This document shows, piece after piece, positions 11,181-23,038 of a stretch of 64,000 nucleotides of DNA (its first letter is position 1; the number at the start of each line of letters is the position of its first letter). The notes below the pieces were generated by a model that was not told where the DNA came from, did not search any database, and saw only the letters and a program-made list of their open reading frames with translations. A program made the translations under genes and the position numbers. This DNA comes from Hydractinia symbiolongicarpus. Its lineage: Eukaryota > Cnidaria > Hydrozoa > Anthoathecata > Hydractiniidae. The DNA lies in the NCBI RefSeq assembly GCF_029227915.1, contig NC_079878.1, forward strand, positions 12,152,001 through 12,216,000, read 5' to 3'.

Positions 11181-11605
11181 TATTATCAAGAGGCAGTGAC
11201 AACAGTTGAGTTGCTTTTTAATTCAAAATAGAGTAAAAAAAGGATAGATTTATCTGATATATATACAAACATTAATCATTGAAAATTATCAGATTCAATA
11301 CAGTATCATATATATTTTCTGAAAAGTTTCATTTATTTAACGACTATATATAAACTTTTTGATAATGTTATGAAAGATAAACATTCCAAGTAAGAATTAC
11401 AAAAGAATTGCAAAAGGGTGCATCTATTATTTTGTTTTGCTAGCATGCATCTAAAAAAGCATTTATTGCTGCAAAGTGCACCATGTTTTGGTTTTTATTT
11501 GAACTGAAGTTTCATAAACTAAGGAAATTCCCAATTTTTATACATTACATTGTAGTAACAATAACAAAAATCTTGTTGTAATAAGCCATAATATGCATAA
11601 CAAAA

Positions 11606-14600
11606 CTAAGACAACAATTCTAAGTCAGCTCTTGCCTTTTCCATTTCATGTAAAAAAGAGTAAAATTGTGGCAAAGTTAATTCCATACACACAGCTTCAG
11701 TCTCATTATTTCCTTTATCTATTATAAGTTTCAATTGCAAGAAAGAGTGCCCAACTTGATTTTTATCAGACGTTCCAGCAGTAACACCAAACTTCCACTC
11801 CATGTCAACAAGTTGGTTAATCATAAACACCTGACCAACAATTGATCTGCATATTGAAATGTAGTTACTCCTCCAGCCATTTGCTAATGCTATAGACTTC
11901 TCAGAATGCAGTCCTGTAAAAATGCAAATTTTAATTTATACATATTTAATAAACTAAAATCCGCTATATATATCTTACAGTAGTATTTCTAGTTTTTGTA
12001 CAAAGGGTTGCAAGTGAAAAATTTGTTGTAACAGCCTCCTTCATTATGATTATATAAGTTTGAAATTGTGCTAGCTAAAATGTGATACTGCAAGACTTTT
12101 AGTCAATAGTATTAAGAATACTATTGACTAAAAGTCGAAAAAATAAAAATAAGGTAGAATAAGCTTTTGTAACACCCTACATAATTTTAATACATAATTT
12201 AATGCTGCAAAAGACTTTAAATATTGTCAACTAAACTATAGTCTGTATAAAGATTTTGCACTTAGATTTAGATTTTCTTATAGGACTGTGCAAAAAACCT
12301 TAAAAGAACAAAAAAATTTTTTATAAAAATAATTTTTCTGGTTTTTTTTATTATTTTAAGAGGGAGGAGAATAACTTCTGTATAACTTTTAGAACAACAC
12401 AAGTATATTCTGTATACATAGCTTTCAAAATAGCACAAATAATTCTTGCTGTATAACTTTCAAAACAAGTAGTTTCTTGTTCACCATATAGGAGATGATT
12501 TTAATACGACATTTTTATATATATATGAATTTATCAAATTAAAAAAAAAGCTTTTCTTAAGTGTCTCTGAAAACAACTAAAGAAGCAACAGTAGTGAGTA
12601 TATACACGAGTTTAGTAATATACGTAATAAATACTTTTCTGCTAAAACTTCCACTATATTTATTTTTCATATTTTTTTGTAACAATGGATAAAAATGACC
12701 ATTATTTTTGCTGATGACAATTGTGGTAATTTACTATGAACAAAGAATTAACTGTGAGTGGCCTAATCAAATATAATATACAGTTGACTCTCTCTATCTC
12801 GAACTCGCAAGGGACCAGAAAATTTGTTCGAGATAGAGAAAGTTCGAGATAGAGAAAAATTGACAAAAATTGGATTTTTTCGTAAAAAACGTATTTTTAA
12901 CCTTCAGTGTATCGGGAGTTGATAGAGGTCAATGAGAGATGTTAAAATGTTAATATTCAATGCACAAGACTTCTTTTAAAATAAATACATAAAATAAATT
13001 TACAGCTTCATTTAAAGAAATCGGTTATGTCTTTTTGTTTAAGTGATGCCACTCTGTCTTCATTATACATTTTTTCGAATTTGGAGATAAGCATTTCATT
13101 GCCTTTTTTTTTTTGAATTAAAGAAACGTTATTGAGTTTTCATTTTAAAGCCGACATCTTCACCTCAAGAAGGTTTCTGGTTCAAAACACTGTAAACAAT
13201 GTTTTGTGAGTGACTTTAGAATTAGAACGTCAAACATTTTCGTTCGAAAATGGAACATTTTAATTCGATTTTTAGTGTAAATAGGTTCTTAAATCCGGAA
13301 AAGTTCGAGATAGAGAGAGAAACAGTCAGACGGGACCGAGATTTTGGTTCGAGATAGAGAGGTATTCGAGATAGAGAGGTTCGAGATAAAGAGAGGAAAA
13401 TAGCTTAGAGCCTACACAAATGTCCAAGGGACCGAGACTTTGGTTCGAGATAGAGAGATGTTCGAGATAGAGGGTAGTCGAGATAGAGAGAGTCAACTGT
13501 AAATTTAAATTTTCGGTGTATTTAGAATCCTAATTTTAGAACATATGCTCTTCCTATTGCTTTTTTTGATGAATTATAACCCCATACACACTTTCAAGTC
13601 ATTAATTTCCTTTTAACCAGCACTCTAAGTATTTTCTTCAAAAAACAGCACTCGAAGTAACTCTTTCGAAAAAAATCTGGCAATTTAAGCTTCAGTACTG
13701 GTACCGTCTCCTAAGTATTTTTTAGCTTAAAGAACTGTTAGCGTATACAGTCCTAATTACATTGACGTCATAATTCTGTGATTTCACCTTTCACTGTAAC
13801 TTTCTCCTTTCACTGACAACAATAGATAGCTATGACATAATATCCTAAGTCTTACGCCTAGGATCTACCATATAACCATTTTTATGGGCACCAAAACATA
13901 TGCATTTTAGAGAACAGACAGCCTAAACATCGCTGGGGTAATTCACAGATGAGAAAATTTTCGTGTGGTGGGGGTATGACATTTTAATCTATTGTTATCT
14001 TTGTAATCATTCATTAAATACCAAACCTATATTATTATGAAACTATAGACAGGCTGAAGAATTTTTTGTGTACCCTCCTCCACAGATCCCCTTTGGTAAT
14101 TCACTTCACCAATTTTCCTAATGTGACGTCTGTTTTTTGAGCATCCGAAAAAGGTACATGCCGATGTTTGAAGATGTTTGTCCATCTGCTGCTGAGACAA
14201 GTTGCCAAACATTGCATTTATATATAAATTAGACTTTAGAAATAACTCCAGTGGATTTTACATTAAAAAAAAACACATCACGGAATTAAGAAATATAAAT
14301 CACGGAAATTGGACATTATAGTCAATATGTTTTTCGCTCGACCCTGCGCAAATGGCCACTTTGTTCAGCAGCAATTTTGCAAAGTTGTTTCTAAAGATAG
14401 CTTATAGTTGAAACCATTAAGTCATGCGGCAAGTGGAGTTGCGAGACCGTCGCTAGAGCTGTTTCTTTAGATAATCACGTAATTAGGATGGTATGGTTGT
14501 AGCATACAAAGGTACTATTTTGCCATAGGTACAATTTCACCAGGAAGAAATAAATTCTGTTCATGCCAAAGTCAGGCGTTTACACTAGCTTTTATTGATT

Positions 14601-15454
14601 TACGGCTCTTCTATGGATTCATTTTTAATAAAATACAAGGTTTGGATAATCGAAGCAAACTTCCGTGGATGGCTACACCGTATCTTTCCAGACCCTTATT
14701 TTCCTCCCGAATGTGGTACTACTTTGCCAGACTTCATTTTCATAGATATAAGGAGATTTACTTTGTAAACCCATTTTTTACCTAGGCACGTCACAAGGTA
14801 CTTAGAGAATAGTATTACGCTGAGTTACATAGATTACAAAGAATATCTTGTTTCTTTCTCACAGTTAAAAACCTAGCTTGCAAAATTGTACCTATGCTGG
14901 CGAAATTGTACCACTCTGCTGGTTCCATTCTTTCAAGCCATTTGTGTTACTCGGGCCGTTAGGATTTAACTTTATTTTTACTTGTCTATGTTTAATCTCT
15001 AAAATAAGCCACAACAGGGTGGCGCAACGCAAAGCACAAGATAAATACTATTTTTTTCGTAAAAAGTGGCAAAATTGTAGCTACCATTGTAGCTTTTATT
15101 ATACGCCATTTCACACCGATTATTTTGGTAAATAACTGCCTTGTATGAAATATGAAAAAATTCCAAGCACATACCTAGTCTGTCCAGACGATCTTGTAAC
15201 AACTCTGGTGAAAGAGTTTTTCTTGCTGAATCTCTTAAGAACGAAATTAAAGATTTGACTAAATTTTTAATTCCAGCAACACTGGCTCCAATGCTTTCAG
15301 CAAATGCTTCTAACTCACTCATTAATTCCGCAAAATCCTTTGGGGTAACAAGAAAATTTAAAACAAGCTTAGTAAAGTCGCTAAATGGTTCATCAGGAAA
15401 CCGGTTTAAGGCTTGTATATCTGACTCATTCATGTATGCACCTTGGTCGGCCAT
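11606..15454 (-). CDS. COMMD7: COMM domain-containing protein 7, two exons, 195 aa
   Basis: Subunit of the COMMD (Commander) assembly, which acts in endosomal recycling and is linked to cullin-RING and NF-kB control. Exon 1 is 15454-15175 (start MADQGAYMNESD, good context aaacATGGCC). Exon 2 is 11913-11606. The junction splits a Gly codon at residue 94, with GT-AG borders. Residues 1-93 form the helical N-terminal part (VKSLISFLRDSARKTLS). The COMM domain at about 127-195 contains LVDMEWKFGVTAGTS and the very conserved ELTLPQFYSFLHEMEKAR. The length agrees with human COMMD7 (200 aa). The single 3.3 kb intron holds a pogo MITE, a perfect hairpin and a MITE-like inverted repeat. Confidence 0.95.
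12094..12136. repeat. Perfect 20-bp-arm hairpin in COMMD7 intron
   Basis: GACTTTTAGTCAATAGTATT, a 3-base AAG loop, and its exact reverse complement. No mismatch in 20 pairs. Confidence 0.9.
12781..13499 (-). mobile_element. Pogo/Tigger-type element, internally deleted, 719 bp
   Basis: The ends are CAGTTGACTCTCTCTATC (12781) and its inverse GAGAGAGTCAACTG (to 13499), each flanked by TA (12779-12780 and 13500-13501), the Tc1/mariner-pogo target duplication. The subterminal zones repeat ttcgagatagaga many times. On the minus strand, around 13088-13008, a frame reads ISKFEKMYNEDRVASLKQ then KDITDFF and a stop, resembling the C-terminus of pogo/Tigger transposases. This looks like a deletion derivative that kept the 3' end of the gene. 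Confidence 0.88.
13600..13740 (-). repeat. Divergent copy of the GCCGGTTTTTT repeat family
   Basis: Units such as accagcactctaagtatttt and acagcactcgaagtaac are reverse complements of the units in the degenerate array at 17560-18150. Confidence 0.55.
14505..14920. repeat. MITE-like inverted-repeat segment
   Basis: ggtactattttgccatag with ggtacaatttcacca near 14510-14545 faces gcaaaattgtacctatg with gcgaaattgtacc near 14877-14912 in inverse orientation. Each end carries the GGTACAATTT motif twice. I cannot define the exact borders or a target duplication. Confidence 0.5.
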
Positions 15455-16365
15455 GTTTCAACAGTAGTGGCTAGAACACATAGAATAGCCAACCATAAAG
15501 AACATGGATCCAACACAGTCTAATTCATTCACCCTCCATCGCTGGTGCTTTAATTTGATTTTATGATAAGCGTGTTGCGTCCTCCCTTATCGGTGCAGAA
15601 TGTCATTACACTAGCTCAGCAGATTTATCAAACTTTGTAAAAAACACCACAATAGTTCTCTGCCAACTCGTTATAAATTTTATATCTCACTTTGCGATTC
15701 ATAATTAGTCTTAGTTTTGCGCGCGATAAACAAGAATATGTTTTTATAAGAATATTAGGCCGAGAGATTATAGATCCAAAACAATAGATTTATTGTTTAA
15801 AACAATAGGGTGTAAGTAGTGGAAATGTTTATGGTCAAATACGCACAAAATAAAGAATCAAGAAGGAGTTAAAGATCAAAATAGCAAAAAATGTTGAACA
15901 ACATGTGACGATCATATTTTTAATTTTTATTATTTTATACTACTAAACGTACTGAACAAACTGATTGTCACTTTGTGAGTAAAGATAAAGAAAGTAAAGA
16001 TTTGTGAATAAAGATGAAGCAACCATATTGCGCGTTCGATTTGTTGTTGAATGTTTCCGGTCTGTATAATTATTCAAACTTCTTCGTTTAAAGCTCGTAG
16101 TATGTTCTGGAAAAGTCAAAACATGAGAAAAATGTTGTTGTTGGTCATTACAGATATTTCTTAAGTTCAAAGAAGTTTAAGGTTATAAGTGATGTTACTA
16201 TAGTACGTAAAATATTTTTAGTTAAGTCAAAGATCTTAGTTTTGATGTTTTCTAGTAAGTACATCTAAAACCTACTTATTTTCACCCCATACAGTCACGA
16301 TAATTCTGTAAAAAAATGTTGTTATGAAGATATATAGGTACTTAGAGCCTGATTATATGAGGTGA

Positions 16366-16560
16366 GTGCATCTGGATTGGCTCGCCATATGCTCAGCATA
16401 ATAAAATTAAACAGCTCGGCAGTAATAGAAGATCACTATTAAAAATAATTGACATTATATGAGGCGAGTCAACCCGCCTAAGGGGTTGGCTCGCTTTTTT
16501 AACCCGGGACAGGTTGGTTAGGTGGGTTGACTCGGTTCATATAATATCACTTTGCCGAGA
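16366..16560. repeat. Palindromic repeat (MITE-like)
   Basis: attatatgaggcgagtcaac with ccgcctaa near 16455 is inverted as ttaggtgggttgactcgg with ttcatataat ending near 16548. The preceding 16366-16400 (ttatatgaggtgagt, then ggattggctcgcc) looks like part of another copy. Confidence 0.6.
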
Positions 16561-16649
16561 CGGGCGCCGGGTTAAAAATGAAGAGCATGTGCATTGCGGT
16601 CCAAAAACAGTAAAACAATAATGGCGAGCAAAAAGCTCGTTCAACTAAC

Positions 16650-16830
16650 TTTCGTGAAGCTCATTCAACTTTGAATGCCCTTTTTAACATCACGGAACGC
16701 ATTCGGCAAGCTCTTGACGATTGCAACTTTGCCTGTAGAGTTTTTGTTGACTTCCAAAACTTCCTTCGATACTATTGACCACATTATCCTGATTTCAAAA
16801 TTGCATCACTAAGGAGTTGCATTAAATTAG
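16650..16830 (+). pseudogene. Non-LTR retrotransposon reverse transcriptase relic
   Basis: One frame reads FREAHSTLNALFNITERIRQ followed by ALDDCNFACRVFVDFQ. After a frameshift it continues FDTIDHIILISKLHH and then a stop. This is the reverse-transcriptase region around the first catalytic Asp (FVDxxKAFDTVDH in intact elements). Only about 60 codons remain, so the clade is not certain; CR1/L2-like is my guess. Confidence 0.75.
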
Positions 16831-17307
16831 TTTAAATCTTATTTATCTTATTTATCAAGTATTATAAAGTGAGACAGGAGTGTTGGTTGGGTACTCTTTG
16901 TCATCTAGCCACTATCTTTTCGATGGGAATGAAGAACAGTAACCTGAGTACGAAGTTTTATTGTCCAGACAAGAATAGAATAGTTCTTAGTTTTGTTATG
17001 TTCTTTTGAAAAAGCTTTTACTGGAACAAAGTTTTCTTTCTTTATTCTTTTTAGTTTAATTTTGTTTTGTCTATAATCGATTATCATAAGTTTGAACAGC
17101 CGTTGTAAAATCGTATTTGTTTTTTCTTGAAATCGAGGCCAGAAAAATATGGTACAACAACACGTTACTCACATTCGAATTACTTTTGGTTTTGTTTTGT
17201 GGTCTTCAACCGGAAGAACCAGTTCGTTAGTCTAGCCTTTTGTCAATTGTGTAGCTGATTATCATTCATTTGAAGATACGATGTACAAAGGATTGTAATT
17301 TTTTATA

Positions 17308-20300
17308 ATGGTATTGCTTGACAACGATGGGGTAAGGTTATTTTTACTAGCTAGCTACCTGGCTACATTTTTTCGATTTCAAACATTTCTACTATTACAA
17401 AATTGGATCTGGAGTGCCTCTCTCCCCATTTCCCAATAATATATGCAAATGTCCCTGAAAATGTTGTCTTATATAGACCTTTTTCGTTTCCAAAATCTAC
17501 GATATCTTTCAGAAATACATGGCTTTATATTGTTTGGATGAGTAGGAAGAGTAAAAATTAGAACGTTTCTAGTGCATCAGTACTGGCTCTTTAAGCTTAA
17601 AATCGCTTATAGAACCGGTAAATTTAAAAATGGCATGTGCACAACAATATTTAAGAAATTGACATGATATTTGTTAACTGAATAAATTATTACACCTTCT
17701 GGATCTTAACAATGCAGTTTTTTTGTTAAATAATCAATGTGAATGGCTTATATAAGAGCTACCGGTGCTTTAAGCTGAAAGCGTTCTGAAGCTTAAAGTT
17801 CCCTGGTTTTTTTGTAAAAGAAAGTAGACTAAGAGTGCCGGGTTTTTTTGCAGTAATACTTAGAGAACTGGTTTTTTTCGTATGACTCAATAGACTAGAG
17901 AGCCGGATTTTTCTATAGGACTTATTAGACCTAGAGAGCTGAGTTTTTTGTAAGATACTTACAAGATTTAGAGTGTCGGTTTTTTGTAGAAGACAAGGTT
18001 ACCTTAAAGTGCCGGGTTTTTTGTAGAGATATTAGAGTGCCAGGTTTTTTCATGAGACTCATTAGGAGTGCCAGTTTTTTCGTGCGATTTAATAGACTTA
18101 AAGCACCGGTTTTTTTCAGAGATAGTTAAAGTGCTGGTTAAAAGTTTTTTTAAGGAAGACAAGTAATCAGTAACTTCTGAAATAAAAGTGGATATTGAAG
18201 TACTATATGATCAAAAATGCAATGCGAAGAGAACATTCTATAATTAGAATTATAAAACCTTAAATATATATTTATTCACTTGTCATGCCATATCTCCAAA
18301 TGCTGCTTTTGTGGACTGTATCTGCAAAAAAGAAAAAAAGTAGCATAACCAAAGAGAGGCCATTACCTTTGGCCCTATAAACTCCTGCCAGAATTTGAAC
18401 CTGGATCTCTTATGAAATTCTTCACAAGAATCTTACCCTTAGACCACAGGGGTTTTAACAATTCCTAACGAACTGTGAAAATTGCATTACAGTAAAAACT
18501 TACGCAATAACAGCGCTAATTATGAAATTCCGTGGTGCGTTATTTGTCACGGTCATAAACCCCACCTCAAAACATCCAACATTATGTAATGGCAGCATGA
18601 GTATGAAAGGAACCCTCTTAGCTTGTTACCAGACTGCCTTAATAAAAGGATAATATGCCTCTTGTTCTTTTTTATTTAAACTTGAGGAAATTATATAAAA
18701 GATCTTTTACTGGAGATGAGCCTCTAATAATTGTTGAAGGCAAATATTAACCAAGAAAAATATAACAATTTGAACAATTAGGTGTGCATTGAATAGGGCA
18801 TACTTAACTCACTGACAGGATTTAATTGCAAGTGTTTTCCATCCTTAGACACTCTTACAGCTATGGGAAAGGGGCATCCTTGTTGCATACTTCTATGGAA
18901 AACATTGCAAAATAAAAGAGCTGACAATTTAGGAGAATCTTCTCACTAAAAAGCATAAATAAATAAAAAATTACTTACGATGAAGTTCGCAATCCTGATT
19001 TGAACGATCTTCCTCCGTTTTACACATGCATACTTTAACTCGTAATACTTCAAATCAGGATTTAATTCTTTTTTAACCCTTCCCTGTGCTGTTTTTATGG
19101 TTCTACAATCCCTTATCCACAATTCAGTATATTTTCTGTGCTTATACAAGCTAATTTTTTGTTGTAGTTCTTCAAACGAAGAGTACAACTGACGCAACGA
19201 GAGTTGCTTTGGAAAGAGCATGGATGAGGGATGCACGCCGTATGCATGGTGTAGAGATGAATCACGTGTCCTAAAAATTTACTGGTTCTTAAGTTGAAGA
19301 GCCGGCTAAAAATTTACCGGTTCATTAGTTTAAGAGCCGGTACCGGTTCTTTAGCCACGCCGTAAAAATTATATGTCCATCACAAGAACGTTATATGCAT
19401 AGCAACATAAGTGACAGAAGGCACCCCTTACCATAACTTTAAAGCTTACCTTCTACTTTAAAACAAATTAATCTAAAAACACTCAAAAAAGTAACTTTCA
19501 GAATAGGTGTTCCAGGTGGACAAAGTTCAGTGAGTTACTTTCATTGTTAAACAACAGAGTTTATTGGGCAGTCAGAGATATTTGCAAATTAAGCCATGAT
19601 AGTCTAATTCATCTTGGATAGGTTACTTAGGCGATTTACCTCTCCTAATAAGGCTATCAACATGATTTCCACTGCCTATCATTGTTACTTAGCTTAAGTC
19701 ACAACGAATTTATTAGCTAAAAATAATCTATTAAACCTCCTTTTGATGCCCAAATATATTTTTCTTTATTATTTGTCAGAAAATATGGCATTTGTTTTAA
19801 ATTAAGAATGTGTGCGCCCTATTATGGCTCCTTTGTTTTAAGGCCACAGTTGCTTCTGGAAAAGAGCTAAATTTATTGTTGCATATTTTCAGCATGGCTC
19901 CGCATAATAAGACGATCCTATGACTTTTGATGCATTATTTTTTAGTCCAACTATACAAAATTTTGCTCTAACAAAGATGACCTAACGACCAACCAAATTC
20001 AGAAAAAGTGGTGGTTGTTGAGATAATAAGAAGTAAAAGAAGAAAATAATTCTCCCGAATAGGAAATGATCTTCTAACTAATCTATGAAAAATCTCCTAA
20101 GCTATACTATCCTGATTTGACGTAATAGTCTAAATTGTGGTTGTCCCTGATTGTAGGTTAAAAGGTCAGTTGTGTGAGACCTGCATGGAAATTGTTACAG
20201 TAGTGAAATATGAAATTGGTTAGGTGGATGTGTCGCAACAGTTTAGTTCAGATGAGCTATAAGAAGCAGGTTAAATATTTGTAGCGTTAGAGATGTTATC

Positions 20301-22088
20301 TATAGATCAAAAGATTGATTTGATTGAGACACTGGAGAAAGAATAAAAGAGGATGGGTAAGAAAGTGTTGGGACCTAATATTTCCCGCAACTAAGCTTAA
20401 AGATGACCAAGGAAGACAGGAATGTGTAGCAGACTCTTAAAATCCCGAAAACACTAAAAAACACAAATTTGAACAAGTGCCCTTAAAAACCCTGTAAATG
20501 TTTCAAAAAGCCTAAAATTTTGTAATAGCCAGTAATAGCCAAACAGACAAGTTGCATTTTTAAGATGTAAAAAACACCTTTTTTCTCCTATGGCTTTTGG
20601 TATGTTTCATCACAGGTTTCAGGGAGATATATGATAACTATAAATTACATCCATTATAGTCTTTTATGCTGAGGTTAAAATCTTTTAAATTTATCAAACG
20701 ATAACCCTGAAAAATCACAATATTACTCAGTAAATGACCCTAAATTTGATCCAAAAAATTTGCAAGGAACTAACGCAATTAAGTAAGATTGGAAAAAGGT
20801 CATTAATATACCCTGCCTAATCCATGCTGGCATGGAAAACGGACATTTAAGCTGATGTTTAATAAAATTGGAAAAACAAATAATAAGATTTAAAATGTGT
20901 AACAAATTTTTTTACAGCCAAAATCAATCATAAAATTAATATAATTATTGATAATCCAATGCAAGCTGGTGCTTTTGAGCACCAATCAGACATACAAACG
21001 TATTACCCAAAAAAAATGCGCAAAAAAAAGAAAGAAAAAATATAAACTTGTTCAAAAATTTCATGAGTGAAGATAGTATATGTATTCTTTTTTCTTCTCT
21101 TTTTAGTTTTTAACCCAATTAACAGCACTTTTTAACAAATCGAAAACACAAGGAACTGTCTATGTGACCATGAAACAATGTAAGTTTTTCTTTTTCAAGT
21201 TGTTTATCCAGATTGATAATATGATTTGAAAATCACATATAATATTTAGATCACGGCGAAACCAAACCAAAACCTAGAAATTTAAAGACATCAGATCCTA
21301 ATCCACACGCCACTGGTGAACCACGATGTTTATTTCGTGCAACTAATGGAAAGAAAAAACTTTCAACTATAGTGAGTATTGAGATTAGTCAAATCTTTTC
21401 TAATTTTAATTTTTATAATTTCTGCTATGCTTTTTATGTTTTTAGGTAATGCATAAAGATGTAAATAAATTCCAACTTGTGAGTACTATTTTTGACATGT
21501 TATCATTCAAAGTATATACAAAGCTGAAGATATATTAAATAACGTTTAGTTAGTTAATAAAAACGGCAGAATTACAACCACCACACCCCCTTGGTTTACA
21601 TGCTTCAAAAAAACCCAGTATGTAGAAAGTCAATACAGATGGTGTAAAATTATAATTTTTTTTACACTTGTCCTAGCCCTCGTTATTCGCTCATGAAAAA
21701 GCTTGCATAAACTGTTACAACAACTTGCCACCTCGTGTGTTTTGATATTGAAAGGTTAACCACCCAACCCCCTGGTGTTCTCAAAAAACACCAGTTTAAA
21801 CACCAATGCAGATGGTGTAAAGTTGTAAATGTTTTACACTTGTCACAGCAACAACTTGTCACCTCGTGTATTTTGATATTGGAAAGTTATTGTTTTATCT
21901 GCTTCTCATCTAGCAGAGAATGCTAATGGTTAATTAACTACTGGTCTACAATATGTTGCAGTTTGCTATTTATGTTTTATGTTCTCTGTCTTTAGGCGTA
22001 TGCATCGTTATTGAAGACAAATATAGATAGTTTGAAAAAAAGGGATAGAAAATCAAAGAAAAACAAAAAATCGAAAGCAACTCAATAA
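17308..22088 (+). CDS. SRP14: Signal recognition particle 14 kDa protein, five exons, 114 aa
   Basis: With SRP9, SRP14 binds the Alu domain of 7SL RNA and delays elongation during ER targeting. Exons: 17308-17331, 21107-21179, 21250-21371, 21446-21478 and 21996-22088; all introns are GT-AG and the frame closes at TAA 22086-22088. The protein starts MVLLDNDG (exon 1), then FLTQLTALFNKSKTQGTVYV, then CLFRATNGKKKLSTIVMHKD with VNKFQLAYASLL, and ends in a basic tail rich in KK. These match SRP14 throughout, including the short 8-codon first exon. AATAAA at 22288-22293 is a likely polyadenylation signal. Intron 1 is about 3.8 kb and full of repeats; the other introns are 70-520 bases. Confidence 0.96.
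17560..18150 (+). repeat. Degenerate tandem array, roughly 40-50-bp units, in SRP14 intron 1
   Basis: About ten units share a core such as agagtgccgggtttttt followed by gtaggacttattagactta-like sequence. Spacing is irregular and units have diverged (gccgg, ctgg, gtcgg, ccagg before the T run). Related isolated units lie inverted at 13600-13740 and at 19268-19360. Confidence 0.75.
18357..18460 (-). repeat. tRNA-like SINE head
   Basis: On the minus strand, TGGTCTAAGGGTAAGATTC resembles box A and GGTTCAAATTC resembles box B, about 35 bases apart. The flanks do not form an acceptor stem, so I call it a SINE fragment rather than a tRNA gene. Its body differs from the SINE at 10962. Confidence 0.6.
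19268..19360. repeat. ACCGGTTC-type repeat copies
   Basis: The units actggttcttaagttgaag, accggttcattagtttaag and accggttctttagcc sit in a row. They belong with the array at 17560-18150 and the inverted copies at 13.6 kb. Confidence 0.5.
20150..20440 (+). pseudogene. Relic of the C-terminal part of a non-LTR retrotransposon ORF
   Basis: Fragments in shifting frames read MKLVRWMCRNSL (near 20210-20245) and, later, LRHWRKNKRGWVRKC (near 20325-20370). They resemble the region after the reverse transcriptase in many LINE-encoded proteins (LRWMCGxSLxD ... RLRWFGHVERxD..W). Stops interrupt it throughout. It lies in SRP14 intron 1. Confidence 0.55.
21576..21888. repeat. Imperfect tandem duplication, about 182 bp, in SRP14 intron 4
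   Basis: Copy 1 starts at 21576 and copy 2 at 21758. Both contain aaccacc...ccccc, atgcagatggtgtaaa-like sequence, tttacacttgtc, then caacaacttg.cacctcgtgt and gatattg.aa.gtta. Copy 2 lacks about 50 bases. Confidence 0.8.
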
Positions 22089-22958
22089 CGCATCGTTGGA
22101 TTGCATGATCTTTTTATTTGAATATTTATTTGAATTTATTTTCTCGGAAAATAGACGATTTTTATTCCGGGTATTTTCTTTACCATAGATACACGGTATC
22201 TTGTGTTCGTAATTTTTTGATTTTTTAACTACTTCTGTTACGGCATGTCGTAATTTTATGTTAATCCTTTACGGATGGCTGATTACTAATAAAGGTTTTA
22301 AAATTATATGTATAATTATATGTAAAGGTTTTAAAATTATAATAACTATGTTATGCATCAGTATATTGTGTCGTTAAAGATTGATTAAAAGACCTAGCTG
22401 GTACATTAGCCAGCTATGGTTTTACGTATTGCAATTTTGCGATTTTATATGTGTACTTAGTCATCTTTTTTAAAAAAATATGGTTGCTTATAACAGGTCG
22501 ACCAAAAACAGAAGTGTTACAGGAAAGTGTCTCGAAAATCTAAGTGAAGTTATCTACCCTACAAAGATCCAAGTATAGGTTTGTTTTAAAAATGCTAGTC
22601 AAATTTTAAGTCAATTTTTAGCGTTTTTTTTTTATGAATAATATGCGTTATTTAAACTTGTATGATATGCAGTAGCTTTGCTCTGTTATCTAGGCTTGCT
22701 CTGCCATCTCGAGTATTTTTAAACATTTTATGCTATTGTTTCATGATGGCTTTGCATTTGAACGGTATAAAAAATTATAAAAATTAGGCTACAGAACCTA
22801 AAAATCGAAGTTACGAATTTGGTTGACTACAGTCGCCTAATTAGCACCATGTTAATTACACATAATGTCTTTATAATTTTTGTGTCTTTTGTAAGCATTA
22901 ACGAGCTAGCATTTGGGCAATATAGTTGTGAAAATATAAACGCCTTACTTGTTTTCAG

Positions 22959-22960
<2 letters not shown>

Positions 22961-23038
<78 letters not shown>
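22961..23038. repeat. (TTA)26 microsatellite
   Basis: Seventy-eight uninterrupted bases of TTA. It yields artefactual poly-Ile and poly-Asn reading frames on the two strands. Confidence 0.98.

Larger units (their letters stand above)
9349..11605. other. Spacer between NEIL1 and COMMD7
   Basis: COMMD7 lies upstream of NEIL1 on the same strand, so this interval holds the NEIL1 promoter side and the COMMD7 3' flank. A minus-strand AATAAA lies at 11494-11499, about 110 bases past the COMMD7 stop. The interval also contains the hairpin at 10525, the Helitron-like element at 10714 and the SINE at 10962. I see no further coding region. Confidence 0.5.
15455..17307. other. Spacer between divergent COMMD7 and SRP14
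   Basis: It holds both promoters, neither with an obvious TATA box near the start codon. It also holds the palindromic repeat at 16366-16560 and the LINE relic at 16650. No other gene seen. Confidence 0.5.

Noticed and set aside
18357-18460. A tRNA gene on the minus strand
   Set aside because: Boxes A and B are recognisable, but no acceptor stem closes and the anticodon arm is poor; a SINE head fits better.
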